Below, in pieces: positions 18,341 through 25,929 of a DNA stretch of 64,000 nt. Origin of the DNA: Chitinophaga sp. HK235 (GTDB lineage Bacteria; Bacteroidota; Bacteroidia; Chitinophagales; Chitinophagaceae); NCBI RefSeq assembly GCF_018255755.1, contig NZ_CP073766.1, forward strand, positions 186,001-250,000, read 5' to 3'. The notes under the pieces are model-generated. The model searched no databases and was not told the DNA's origin. It saw only the letters and a list, made by a program, of their open reading frames with translations. The position numbers and the translations under genes are program-made. Every line of letters starts with the position of its first letter. Position 1 is the first letter of the stretch.

Positions 18341-19681
18341 ATGATCACTTTACTACAGGCCAACACACCCGTTCCCAGAGACATTCCACTTGATCTTCCT
18401 TTACCGGAATGGCTATTGGTAGTACTTTTGATATTATCTTTCCTGGCACATATCGTATTTGTAAACCTGATGTTAGGTGGTTCTATACTAACATTATGGG
18501 CACAGATCAAAGGTTTGAAGGACAAAGAATATGACACGCTGGCGCATGAAATTGCAAAGACTATAACAGTTAATAAGAGTCTTGCAGTGGTATTGGGAGT
18601 AGCGCCACTACTCAGTATCAATGCGCTTTACACGGTATACTTTTACTCTGCCAATGCATTGACCGGGCTAATGTGGATTTCAATTATTCCGCTGGTCACG
18701 ATTGCTTTTCTCTTAACTTATCTGCATAAATACACCTGGCATAAACTCGAGGATAATAAACCACTGCATATCTCAATTATTGCAGCAGCTGTATTGGTGT
18801 TCCTGTTTATCCCTTTGATTTTTTTAACCAATATCAATCTGATGTTATTCCCTGAAAAATGGGGTACCATTAAAGGATTTGTGAGTGCGTTAACACTACC
18901 CAACGTATTTCCACGTTATCTCCACTTTATCTGTGCATCCATGGCAGTTACAGGTCTGTTCCTGTTTTGGTATGTCGGCAGAAAAAAATATGCTTTTGAA
19001 AGTTATTTCCGTACACTTACCCGCTATGATATCAAGAAAAAGGCATATTCCCTGACATTCGCCGTGTCATTGTTTCAATTTATGATTGGTCCTATTGTAC
19101 TTTTAACCCTGCCATCAAAAGGAGTTAAATGGAACCTCATCCTGGTAATACTTTCCGGTGCAGTCATTGCGTTGCCGGCAATGTACTGGATGTGGAAAGC
19201 TATTACGGGGCCACCTGAGAATATTGACAGACACTATGGCAAAGTGATTATTGCAATGACAATAACGGTGCTGTTTATGGGAAGTGGCAGGCATGTTTAC
19301 CGGGCGAATGCATTGGCTCCCCATAAAAAGCTGATGGCTGCCAAAACAGCTGAATTCGAAAAGATATCAGCTGAGGCCAGGCTGCATCCTCCCCTGGAGG
19401 ATGAAAATCCGGTTGAAATTGATTCCACCCTTGGCAGGGTGGCAAAAGGAGCTGCCATATTCCAGTCTAACTGCAGTACGTGTCACAAACCGCATGAAAA
19501 GCTGGTAGGCCCGCCAATGACTGAAATGGCTAACATATATCATGATAACGAAAATGGATTAAAAAGCTGGATTAAGGCGCCAGGGAAAAAACGTGCAGGA
19601 TATCCTCAGATGCCAGGATTCCCACAGCTGTCAGAAACCGATCTTAATGAATTGACTAAATATATTCTTTCAATTAAATAA
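18341..19681 (+). CDS. Second membrane-cytochrome c fusion, possible CydA-like partner
   Basis: 446 residues. About eight membrane helices; the first (LSFLAHIVFVNLMLGGSILTLWAQIKG) parallels the first helix of the upstream protein, so the two may be distant paralogues. A C-terminal cytochrome c domain carries CSTCH (Cys378, Cys381, His382) and a probable axial Met in GYPQMPGFP. It starts 27 nt after the previous stop. I read the pair as two subunits of one membrane complex that takes electrons through two c hemes. Databases would probably label it only cytochrome c; the partner role is inferred from order and helix similarity. Confidence 0.72.
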   Translation: MITLLQANTPVPRDIPLDLPLPEWLLVVLLILSFLAHIVFVNLMLGGSILTLWAQIKGLKDKEYDTLAHEIAKTITVNKSLAVVLGVAPLLSINALYTVYFYSANALTGLMWISIIPLVTIAFLLTYLHKYTWHKLEDNKPLHISIIAAAVLVFLFIPLIFLTNINLMLFPEKWGTIKGFVSALTLPNVFPRYLHFICASMAVTGLFLFWYVGRKKYAFESYFRTLTRYDIKKKAYSLTFAVSLFQFMIGPIVLLTLPSKGVKWNLILVILSGAVIALPAMYWMWKAITGPPENIDRHYGKVIIAMTITVLFMGSGRHVYRANALAPHKKLMAAKTAEFEKISAEARLHPPLEDENPVEIDSTLGRVAKGAAIFQSNCSTCHKPHEKLVGPPMTEMANIYHDNENGLKSWIKAPGKKRAGYPQMPGFPQLSETDLNELTKYILSIK

Positions 19682-19688
19682 ACTTATA

Positions 19689-19856
19689 ATGTGGACGACT
19701 ATTTTTATCATTGCTATTGTACTGCTCATTTTTAGTGTTCTCAGACAGCTGACTATCATCAGCACTACCATTCAGTTTTTATCAAAAGACCCTTCCTTAT
19801 TGCGGCACAAGGCAAAAGAAGAGGATGAGTATTTATTTATAAAGGGATTATACTAA
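19689..19856 (+). CDS. Small single-pass membrane protein after cytochrome genes
   Basis: 55 residues, MWTTIFIIAIVLLIFSVLRQ followed by a charged tail ending FIKGLY. It starts 7 nt after the stop of the cytochrome gene, so it is almost certainly co-translated. One N-terminal hydrophobic helix and a cytoplasmic tail resemble the small accessory subunits of respiratory complexes. No family recognised. Confidence 0.6.
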   Translation: MWTTIFIIAIVLLIFSVLRQLTIISTTIQFLSKDPSLLRHKAKEEDEYLFIKGLY

Positions 19857-19926
19857 ATGCTGCTTTCTTAAACCAGGTCCTGAAAAATACAGTGCAAACA
19901 AAAGACATGAAATTGATTAGATAGCA

Positions 19927-19960
19927 TTTGTTTGGTAGGCGATAGTTGCTATATATTTCG
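19927..19960 (+). promoter_or_regulatory. Candidate promoter of beta-galactosidase gene
   Basis: TTTG at 19927-19930 is followed after 21 nt by TATATTTC (19952-19959), one base from TAnnTTTG. The distance to the start codon is about 25-50 nt, depending on which ATG is used. Confidence 0.45.
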
Positions 19961-19985
19961 GATGAAAAGTAATGACGCATAAAAA

Positions 19986-22493
19986 ATGCTTATGATAATT
20001 TTTGTACATATGTTAAAGTTGAACAGAAGGGTCCTTGGTCTTCAGCTGCTGCTGGCATTTTTTTTAAATGGCCACATCAGTGCAATGAGCATGAATAGAG
20101 ATACCACTAAATATTTTCCGCATCCGGACAGGATCCGCTATGATGGTAGTTGTATGACCATTGATGGGAAAGATATATTTATTTACAGTGCGGCCTTTCA
20201 CTATTTCCGCTGCCCGCAGGAGCTGTGGAGGGATCGCTTCAGAAAAATAAAACAGGCGGGATTTAATACGGTAGAAACTTATATCCCCTGGAATTGGCAT
20301 GAGCGTGCTATGCCGGCTAACGTTAATGACACTTCTAAGTTTGATTTCCGGGACCTGAAAGCATGGTTAAAAATGGCGCAGGAAGAGTTTGGTCTTTATA
20401 CCATTGTACGCCCCGGACCATTTCTATGTGCAGAATGGTCGGGCGGTGGATATCCCCGCTGGCTAAGCCTGATGGGGCCGGGCAAGGGTGATCTCTGGTT
20501 GCGTAGTGCCGATCCCGTACATATCAAATGGTCACTGCATTGGTTGGATGCCGTATCGAAGGTGACAGCAGCAGAGCAGGTTACCCGGAAAAAGAAGGGA
20601 CAGAAAGGAGTTGTCTTGTTCCAGCTGGAGAACGAATATGATGCACATGACACGCCTGATAAAGAGTTATTCTTAAAGGCATTGTACCATACGGCCAGGA
20701 GCAACGGTATTGAGGTACCGCTGTTTACCTGTCTCACAAGGGAATGCAGGGCCAGCAAGGATCCGGAGCTATCACAGGTGTTTGATTGCGACAACTATTA
20801 TGTAGATCTGACGGAGGCGCCCAGTTGTGCGCACCGGATGGTGAACCTGCGCAAGGCCCAACCGGATGCGCCGGGTATGGTGACTGAATTGCAGGGTGGT
20901 TGGTTTTCACTGGTCAGTGGGCGACTGAGTGAAGAAAATTATTCTGATGCCCGTCATTTAAATGCTATCAGCTTAATGTCGCTGCTGGGGGGCGCTACAG
21001 GGATCAACTATTATATGTTTTATGGAGGCACTCATTTCGCCGGATGGGGTGCGAGGGGAATGACTACCAGCTATGATTACAATGCGGCTATCCGGGAAAA
21101 CGGAGCAGTGGGAGCCAAATATGAGGTGGCAAAAGGTATAGGCGATTTTCTCCGCATATATGGCAGCCAATTGGCTCGTGCAACGGGTGGTCCCTGCGAG
21201 TTGCAGGCATCCGGAAAGCTATTTGGAGGCGTTCGCGTAGCACCTGATGGCACCAGGTTTGTTTTCCTGCATAATACAGATCCGGAACATGCTATAAAGG
21301 AAAAGGTAACACTGGTACCCGGAAAAATAGACAAGGCATCTGCTCCGATGTATAACATTAATCAGCATGGAGAGAGGGTACTGATAAAAGATGCCGATAC
21401 CGGTTCATCCGGTTCCATAACGATAGATGCTTTTACCATCGATGCGGATTTGCCGGCTCTCGGCGCCGGTATACTCGTGATACCTCCCGGGGCATCACCG
21501 GAGAAAGGACAATGGTGGCCTAAGGTGGCTGTTACAGCAGCGCGTCCGGTACTTGACCTGAAGCCAATACGTATTGCTTTTGCTAAACGAACGGAGGATC
21601 CGGCAATAACGGCCATATGGAGGCCATTGCCGGTTGCTGCCTCCTTACCGGCACTGGGTATCAGTGACTTCAGGTATAGTCTTTACAGGTCTGTATTTCA
21701 GCTCACATCGGCGGATGTGAGAAGTGAGAAATATTTATTGTTTAACATGTTCACGCGCGACGTTGTTTCTGTAACAGTGAATGGCGTGCCTGCAAAAAGA
21801 CTTTTCCCTGATAAAGCAGATGCCCAGTCCTGGCCAACCAGGGATGCCGACCAACGGATAAGTGCCAACGAATTCGATAACCGTTTTGAAGTTGCCGGAT
21901 TATTGAAAGAAGGAACGAATGAAATAGTAGTGGCGTATGAAAATTTGGGACATGCACATGGGTATGTACCTATGGAGGAACCCGCGGGCATAAGGGCCGG
22001 TGGATTATCGGTAACGGATACACTGTTGTCGCATCCTTTGAACTGGGATTATGCGGCGGATGTAGCCGGGGTTACGCAAAACTATTGTCAACCGGGTTTT
22101 GAAGCATCCGGCTGGGAGAAGATCGCCCTGGATACAACCGGTGAAATACCACGTAAAGGCAATCGGATACAGCCCAAAGGAATACAAACAGGTTTATTTA
22201 CCTGGTATCGTATTGAGTTTTATCTCCCTGATATTTCTCCCCGCATATGGGTACCCTGGATGGCCAGGATCCATGCTTCCGGGAACGGCTATATGTGGTT
22301 GAACGGTCACAATATTGGCCGGCACTGGGAAACAGGACCGCAGCGGGAATTTTATCTCCCGGAATGCTGGTTAAATATGGGTAAGCAAAAAAAGAACGTA
22401 CTTGTATTCGGACTGAGGCAGACGATCAACGGCGCGCAGCTCCATGCGGTAGAAATCAGGCCTTGTGTAGAAGACGCCGCGTTCAAACATTAA
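19986..22493 (+). CDS. GH35 beta-galactosidase, secreted
   Basis: 835 residues. The true start may be the ATG at 20010 (MLKLNRRVLGLQLLL), which gives a cleaner signal peptide. The GH35 barrel has SAAFHYFRCP, the acid/base pair N216-E217 in QLENEYD and the nucleophile Glu301 in TELQGGW (numbering from 19986). Beta-sandwich domains follow, including a C-terminal jelly roll with GYMWLNGHNIGRHWETGPQ. Family members release terminal beta-galactose from plant or animal glycans, normally in the periplasm in Bacteroidota. It stands alone with its own promoter and terminator, with no SusCD partner nearby. Confidence 0.92.
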   Translation: MLMIIFVHMLKLNRRVLGLQLLLAFFLNGHISAMSMNRDTTKYFPHPDRIRYDGSCMTIDGKDIFIYSAAFHYFRCPQELWRDRFRKIKQAGFNTVETYIPWNWHERAMPANVNDTSKFDFRDLKAWLKMAQEEFGLYTIVRPGPFLCAEWSGGGYPRWLSLMGPGKGDLWLRSADPVHIKWSLHWLDAVSKVTAAEQVTRKKKGQKGVVLFQLENEYDAHDTPDKELFLKALYHTARSNGIEVPLFTCLTRECRASKDPELSQVFDCDNYYVDLTEAPSCAHRMVNLRKAQPDAPGMVTELQGGWFSLVSGRLSEENYSDARHLNAISLMSLLGGATGINYYMFYGGTHFAGWGARGMTTSYDYNAAIRENGAVGAKYEVAKGIGDFLRIYGSQLARATGGPCELQASGKLFGGVRVAPDGTRFVFLHNTDPEHAIKEKVTLVPGKIDKASAPMYNINQHGERVLIKDADTGSSGSITIDAFTIDADLPALGAGILVIPPGASPEKGQWWPKVAVTAARPVLDLKPIRIAFAKRTEDPAITAIWRPLPVAASLPALGISDFRYSLYRSVFQLTSADVRSEKYLLFNMFTRDVVSVTVNGVPAKRLFPDKADAQSWPTRDADQRISANEFDNRFEVAGLLKEGTNEIVVAYENLGHAHGYVPMEEPAGIRAGGLSVTDTLLSHPLNWDYAADVAGVTQNYCQPGFEASGWEKIALDTTGEIPRKGNRIQPKGIQTGLFTWYRIEFYLPDISPRIWVPWMARIHASGNGYMWLNGHNIGRHWETGPQREFYLPECWLNMGKQKKNVLVFGLRQTINGAQLHAVEIRPCVEDAAFKH

Positions 22494-22522
22494 GTAATAG
22501 TGATAATGTAAAGAAAATTCTT

Positions 22523-22560
22523 GCCCCTTAACGAATGTTGAGGGGCTTTTGTATTTTATA
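22523..22560 (+). terminator. Terminator after beta-galactosidase
   Basis: GCCCCTTAAC, loop GAAT, GTTGAGGGGC with a single mismatch, followed by TTTTGTATTTT. It lies between the two convergent genes. Confidence 0.75.
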
Positions 22561-22573
22561 AGCATAATACCGG

Positions 22574-23050
22574 TTAACTAAAAATAGCGGCCATTTTTTC
22601 CATGCTTTGTTCCAAACCAATTTGTGCGAAGTTGCTTATCGAACCAAATTCTGCATATTCTGTAACAGTCATTTCTGTTTTGTTATCTGCGACTTCCTTA
22701 AAGGTTACAACAGTTTTTATATCAAGGGGAAAATCTGACGGCATACCCAGTTTTGCAGGATCGGTTTTATTACCGTTTTTATCAGCCAGATTTTGAATAA
22801 ACTCAATTGTTTTTAGAGGAACAATTTTTACATATTCCCAAATCGAAAAAAACTCCTGACCACCCATTTCCGGCGGAGCCTTCATGCTTACTAAGGATTG
22901 GCCCCCTATGCGAAAATCAATTCTCGCTACAGGTGATATATAATGTTTGGGTCCCCACCATCGCTTAACTAATTCAGGATCTGTCCAAATTTTCCAAACC
23001 ATTTCAATAGGCGCATTAAATATTCTGGTAACCTCAATTTGCTTTGCCAT
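22574..23050 (-). CDS. SRPBCC/AHSA1-like protein
   Basis: 158 residues with the typical opening of the START-like AHSA1 family (EVTRIFNAPIEMVWKIWTDPELVKRWWGP) and closing amphipathic helix (GLEQSMEKMAAIF). These small cytosolic proteins hold a deep hydrophobic pocket; ligands are mostly unknown. It is the last gene of a three-gene minus-strand operon with a PhnB-like and an ArsR-type gene, a combination common in Bacteroidota and Actinobacteria. Confidence 0.88.
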   Translation of the reverse strand: MAKQIEVTRIFNAPIEMVWKIWTDPELVKRWWGPKHYISPVARIDFRIGGQSLVSMKAPPEMGGQEFFSIWEYVKIVPLKTIEFIQNLADKNGNKTDPAKLGMPSDFPLDIKTVVTFKEVADNKTEMTVTEYAEFGSISNFAQIGLEQSMEKMAAIFS

Positions 23051-23099
23051 ATTTGTATAATGATATAAATAAATTAATGAACAGTTTTAATTCCTGCTC

Positions 23100-23525
23100 T
23101 CAGGCATTTTGTAAGGCCTCAATATCAAATTTTTTCATTTTTAGAAAAGCTTGCATAACACGTTGCCCTTTTTCAGGGTTTGACATCAGCTCGCTTAATA
23201 TTGTTGGAACTACTTGCCAGGAGAACCCGAATTTGTCTTTACACCATCCGCAATTACCTTCCTTTCCTCCGTCTGCAATAAGTTTATACCAATAGTGATC
23301 AATTTCTTCCTGGTCTTTACATGGAATAACGAAAGAAACAGCTTCATTAAATTTAAAGTTATCACCTCCGTTTAAGCCCATGAAGAATTGCCCGTTAAGC
23401 TCAAAATTTACAACCATCCCTGAATCGTTGATTATTTTTGAATCAGGGAAAATGGTGCAGTAAAAATCTGCTGCTGCTCTGGCCTGGCCATCAAACCATA
23501 AGCATGGATACATTTGCTTGTTCAT
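23100..23525 (-). CDS. PhnB-like VOC protein
   Basis: 141 residues. MYPCLWFDGQARAAADFYCTIFPDS is the standard start of the PhnB/3-demethylubiquinone-methyltransferase-like branch of the VOC fold, and GWCKDKFGFSWQVVP its second half. Members are usually non-enzymatic or of unknown substrate. It lies between the ArsR-like gene (27-nt gap) and the SRPBCC gene (49-nt gap). Confidence 0.88.
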   Translation of the reverse strand: MNKQMYPCLWFDGQARAAADFYCTIFPDSKIINDSGMVVNFELNGQFFMGLNGGDNFKFNEAVSFVIPCKDQEEIDHYWYKLIADGGKEGNCGWCKDKFGFSWQVVPTILSELMSNPEKGQRVMQAFLKMKKFDIEALQNA

Positions 23526-23552
23526 TTTTTATGATTTTAGATTGTGAGTAAA

Positions 23553-23891
23553 CTACTTTTTTGATTTTCCTTTTTTGGTTTGCATTTCCGTAAGTAAATC
23601 ATCCATTGCCGACAACCTGCCTTCCCATAGTTTCCGATACGGGTCCAACCAATCTGCTATTTCTTTCATTTTAGAGGGATTGAAGTGATAATAGATTTCC
23701 CGGCCTGATTGAGTCTGGCTCAGTAATTCACATTCGTTCAAAATCTGAATATGCTTTGAGATCGTTTGTCTTGATGAGTTAAAGTTTTCAGCAATTGCAC
23801 CAGGGGTCATTGCTTGCAAAGCTACCAGACCCAAAATCGCCCTGCGGGTTGGGTCGGCTATTGCTTGAAATACATCTCTACGAATTTCCAT
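23553..23891 (-). CDS. ArsR-family transcriptional regulator
   Basis: 112 residues. Winged helix with RDVFQAIADPTRRAILGLV and the recognition helix region NSSRQTISKHIQILNECELL; no metal-binding CxC is present, so it senses something other than a soft metal or acts constitutively. It heads the ArsR/PhnB/SRPBCC operon. Its start codon abuts a 52-nt imperfect palindrome that contains the promoter, which points to autoregulation. Confidence 0.92.
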   Translation of the reverse strand: MEIRRDVFQAIADPTRRAILGLVALQAMTPGAIAENFNSSRQTISKHIQILNECELLSQTQSGREIYYHFNPSKMKEIADWLDPYRKLWEGRLSAMDDLLTEMQTKKGKSKK

Positions 23892-23943
23892 TTTGCGCAG
23901 CCATTTGACTGCAAATATAAATGCAACTATTTAACTGCGCAAA
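23892..23943 (-). promoter_or_regulatory. Promoter embedded in a large palindrome (ArsR operator)
   Basis: On the minus strand TTTG (23943-23940), 20 nt, then TATATTTG (23919-23912): an exact Bacteroidota promoter. The same stretch is an inverted repeat: TTTGCGCAG at one end and CTGCGCAAA at the other are exact complements, with further matching sequence inside (AGTTGCA against ACTGCAA-like). The repeat reaches to the start codon, so binding of the ArsR product would block its own transcription. Confidence 0.75.
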
Positions 23944-24229
23944 TTTATTTTTGAAAAGAGCTACTTTTTTACGGAATCAGACTCAGGCTCTCGGTTTGCC
24001 ATAAATATACCAGCCTGCTCCGGTCAACACAGCTTCACACCTGATTATTAATCCGGATTAATCTTAAATCTTAATATAGATTATTGGCGACAGATATCTA
24101 AAGACCGAGTTTTGTTTAATAATTGAAAACTATGTAGAAGGGCGCTGTGAGCGCGTCACAAGCTGGCTTGATTGATTGCTATCCCTTCAACAAAATTGCA
24201 TTCTGAATTATTAATAAAACTCAAGAAAA
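23944..24229. other. Intergenic upstream of alpha/beta hydrolase
   Basis: With the palindrome before it, this is a gene-free stretch of over 300 nt between divergent genes. It contains TGTGA-N5-TCACA at 24146-24160, 70 nt before the hydrolase start. That resembles a Crp/Fnr-type half-site pair, though with five rather than six spacer bases. No clean -7/-33 pair was seen for the plus-strand gene. Confidence 0.4.
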
Positions 24230-25051
24230 ATGAACAAGATTACAGTAAAAGATGGTACCGAAATCTATTACAAAGACTGGGGGACAGGTCAACCATTAGT
24301 TTTCCATCATGGCTGGCCTTTGTCAAGCGATGACTGGGATGCCCAGATGATTTTTTTCCTGAACCAGGGTTTCAGAGTTATCGCTTTCGATCGCAGAGGT
24401 CACGGAAGGTCCAGCCAGACTGCAATCGGACATGATATGGATACCTATGCATCTGATGTAGCAGAGCTGGTTAAAGCACTTGACTTAAAAAATGCGGTGC
24501 ATATCGGCCATTCAACAGGTGGGGGAGAAGTGATCCGCTATGTTGCAAAACATGGGCAGGGACGTGTAGCGAAAGCGGTACTTATCAGCGCAGTTACACC
24601 GATAATGGTTCAGAACGAAAATAATCCTGACGGTGTTCCTATGCCGGTATTCGATGAAATACGCGCTAATACGGCAACCAACAGGCAGCAGTATTTTCAG
24701 GACTTTACGATTCCGTTCTATGGCTATAATCGTGAAGGATCAAAAAAGTCTCAGGGCATTATGGACAACTGGTGGCGTCAGGGAATGATGGGAGCGATCA
24801 AAGCGCACTATGATTGTATCAAGGCATTTTCAGAAACAGATTTTACAGAAGATCTTAAAAGCGTTGATATCCCTGTACTGGTGATGCATGGCGATGATGA
24901 TCAGATTGTTCCTATAGCCACTACCGGAGTAAAGGCCGCTAAACTATTAAAGAACGGAAGACTGATTTCCTATCCTGGTTTTCCGCATGGCATGCCAACT
25001 ACAGAAGCTGCCACTATCAATGCTGACCTGTTGGCTTTTATCAAAGAATAA
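24230..25051 (+). CDS. Alpha/beta hydrolase, non-heme chloroperoxidase-like
   Basis: 273 residues, the full length for the cofactor-free haloperoxidase/esterase group. Seen: FHHGWPLSSDDWD, FDRRGHGRSS, nucleophile elbow GHSTGG (Ser95), the acid in MHGDDDQIVP and the His in YPGFPHGMPTT. These enzymes hydrolyse esters or lactones and can form peracids with hydrogen peroxide in vitro; the natural role is usually unclear. It is convergent with a Crp/Fnr regulator gene and separated from it by a shared terminator. Confidence 0.9.
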   Translation: MNKITVKDGTEIYYKDWGTGQPLVFHHGWPLSSDDWDAQMIFFLNQGFRVIAFDRRGHGRSSQTAIGHDMDTYASDVAELVKALDLKNAVHIGHSTGGGEVIRYVAKHGQGRVAKAVLISAVTPIMVQNENNPDGVPMPVFDEIRANTATNRQQYFQDFTIPFYGYNREGSKKSQGIMDNWWRQGMMGAIKAHYDCIKAFSETDFTEDLKSVDIPVLVMHGDDDQIVPIATTGVKAAKLLKNGRLISYPGFPHGMPTTEAATINADLLAFIKE

Positions 25052-25072
25052 ATATCAAACGAATAATCTGTA

Positions 25073-25105
25073 ACGAATGGCCCGGAACTATTCCGGGCCA
25101 TTCGT
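25073..25105. terminator. Bidirectional terminator between convergent genes
   Basis: ACGAATGGCCCGGAA, loop CTA, then the perfect complement: a 15-bp stem with a 3-nt loop, between the hydrolase stop (25051) and the Crp/Fnr stop (25108). The flanking T tracts are short. Confidence 0.7.
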
Positions 25106-25107
25106 CT

Positions 25108-25701
25108 TTATCGGACTGCATCATTCTTTTTCTGTATCGTGCTTCTGACCTTGCTCAGGAATTCGGGTGATATGCCCAGGTGACGCGCTATCTGGTTCTG
25201 CGGTACACGTCGTACCACCTGGGGGTATGTTTCGATGAACGCCAGGTACCGCTGCTCTGCAGTTTGTGAAACGAGACTGTGAATACGTTTTTGCAGTACA
25301 AAAAGTGATCGTTGTATCAGCAGGCGGAACAATGTTTCAAACTTGGGTACTTTTTTATAGAGTATTGCTTTGCTTTTACAATCAATCATCAGCAGTTCGC
25401 AGTCTTCCAGCGATTCGATGAACATATTGGAAGGTGTTTGTTCTGTAAAGCTGTATGGGTCACTCACCCACCAGTCCTCTGTTGCAAAGGAAAGTACAGT
25501 CTCCGTGCCATCATCACTTAAATAATAAGTACGGATACAACCTTTGATGATATAGGCCTCAAAGTCGCAGATTTTTCCCTCCTGCAACAGATAGGTGCGT
25601 TTTCTGACCTGTTTGAATTTTAGCAGGTCATGAAATATTTGACGCTCTTCCGGCGTCAGCGATATAATTCGATCTACAAATTGATCAATCTGTTCAAACA
25701 T
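25108..25701 (-). CDS. Crp/Fnr-family regulator
   Basis: 197 residues. Cyclic-nucleotide-binding-like beta barrel (about 20-120: RKRTYLLQEGKICDFEAYIIKGCIRTYYLSDDG) and a C-terminal helix-turn-helix (PQNQIARHLGISPEFLSKVRSTI). No Fnr-type cysteine cluster was seen. This is the common Bacteroidota type that often regulates a neighbouring gene; the adjacent hydrolase is a candidate target. A palindrome and a GG-N10-GC element lie upstream of it. Confidence 0.9.
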   Translation of the reverse strand: MFEQIDQFVDRIISLTPEERQIFHDLLKFKQVRKRTYLLQEGKICDFEAYIIKGCIRTYYLSDDGTETVLSFATEDWWVSDPYSFTEQTPSNMFIESLEDCELLMIDCKSKAILYKKVPKFETLFRLLIQRSLFVLQKRIHSLVSQTAEQRYLAFIETYPQVVRRVPQNQIARHLGISPEFLSKVRSTIQKKNDAVR

Positions 25702-25766
25702 TGTTTATTAAAGATAGGTTGTTAGGTTTTGCGCTGCTTCTGTTCTCTTTAAAGGCAGCCAGGGGC

Positions 25767-25780
25767 GCATCACCCAAACC
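25767..25780 (-). promoter_or_regulatory. Possible sigma54-type -24/-12 element
   Basis: On the minus strand TGG-TTTGGGTGA-TGC, giving GG-N10-GC, about 66 nt before the Crp/Fnr start codon and about 71 nt from the palindrome at 25843. Outside the invariant GG and GC the match to TGGCAC-N5-TTGC is poor, so this is tentative. Confidence 0.3.
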
Positions 25781-25842
25781 ACGTACCTGGATGTAGATTG
25801 TTGATTGTCAATAGTGTAGGTGCTTTATGGTAGAATGCGGTT

Positions 25843-25858
25843 TTACGGTATACCGTAA
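25843..25858. promoter_or_regulatory. Perfect 16-bp palindrome TTACGGTATACCGTAA
   Basis: A perfect dyad between the divergent Crp/Fnr (-) and GAF-sigma54 (+) genes. It is closely similar to TTACGATATTTCGTAG upstream of the minus-strand operon starting at 38197 (shared form TTACGRTATWYCGTAR). It is a likely binding site for one of the two sigma54 activators in this region. Confidence 0.65.
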
Positions 25859-25929
25859 TTTTATGTAGACTTTTGTATTATTGTGATGTAGATGCCCAAC
25901 ATACGCCAACTTAACTGACATCAGGTATT

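Noticed and set aside
24165..24179. TGGC...TTGC upstream of the alpha/beta hydrolase as a sigma54 promoter
   Set aside because: The spacing is GG-N11-GC, one base too long for a functional -24/-12 promoter.
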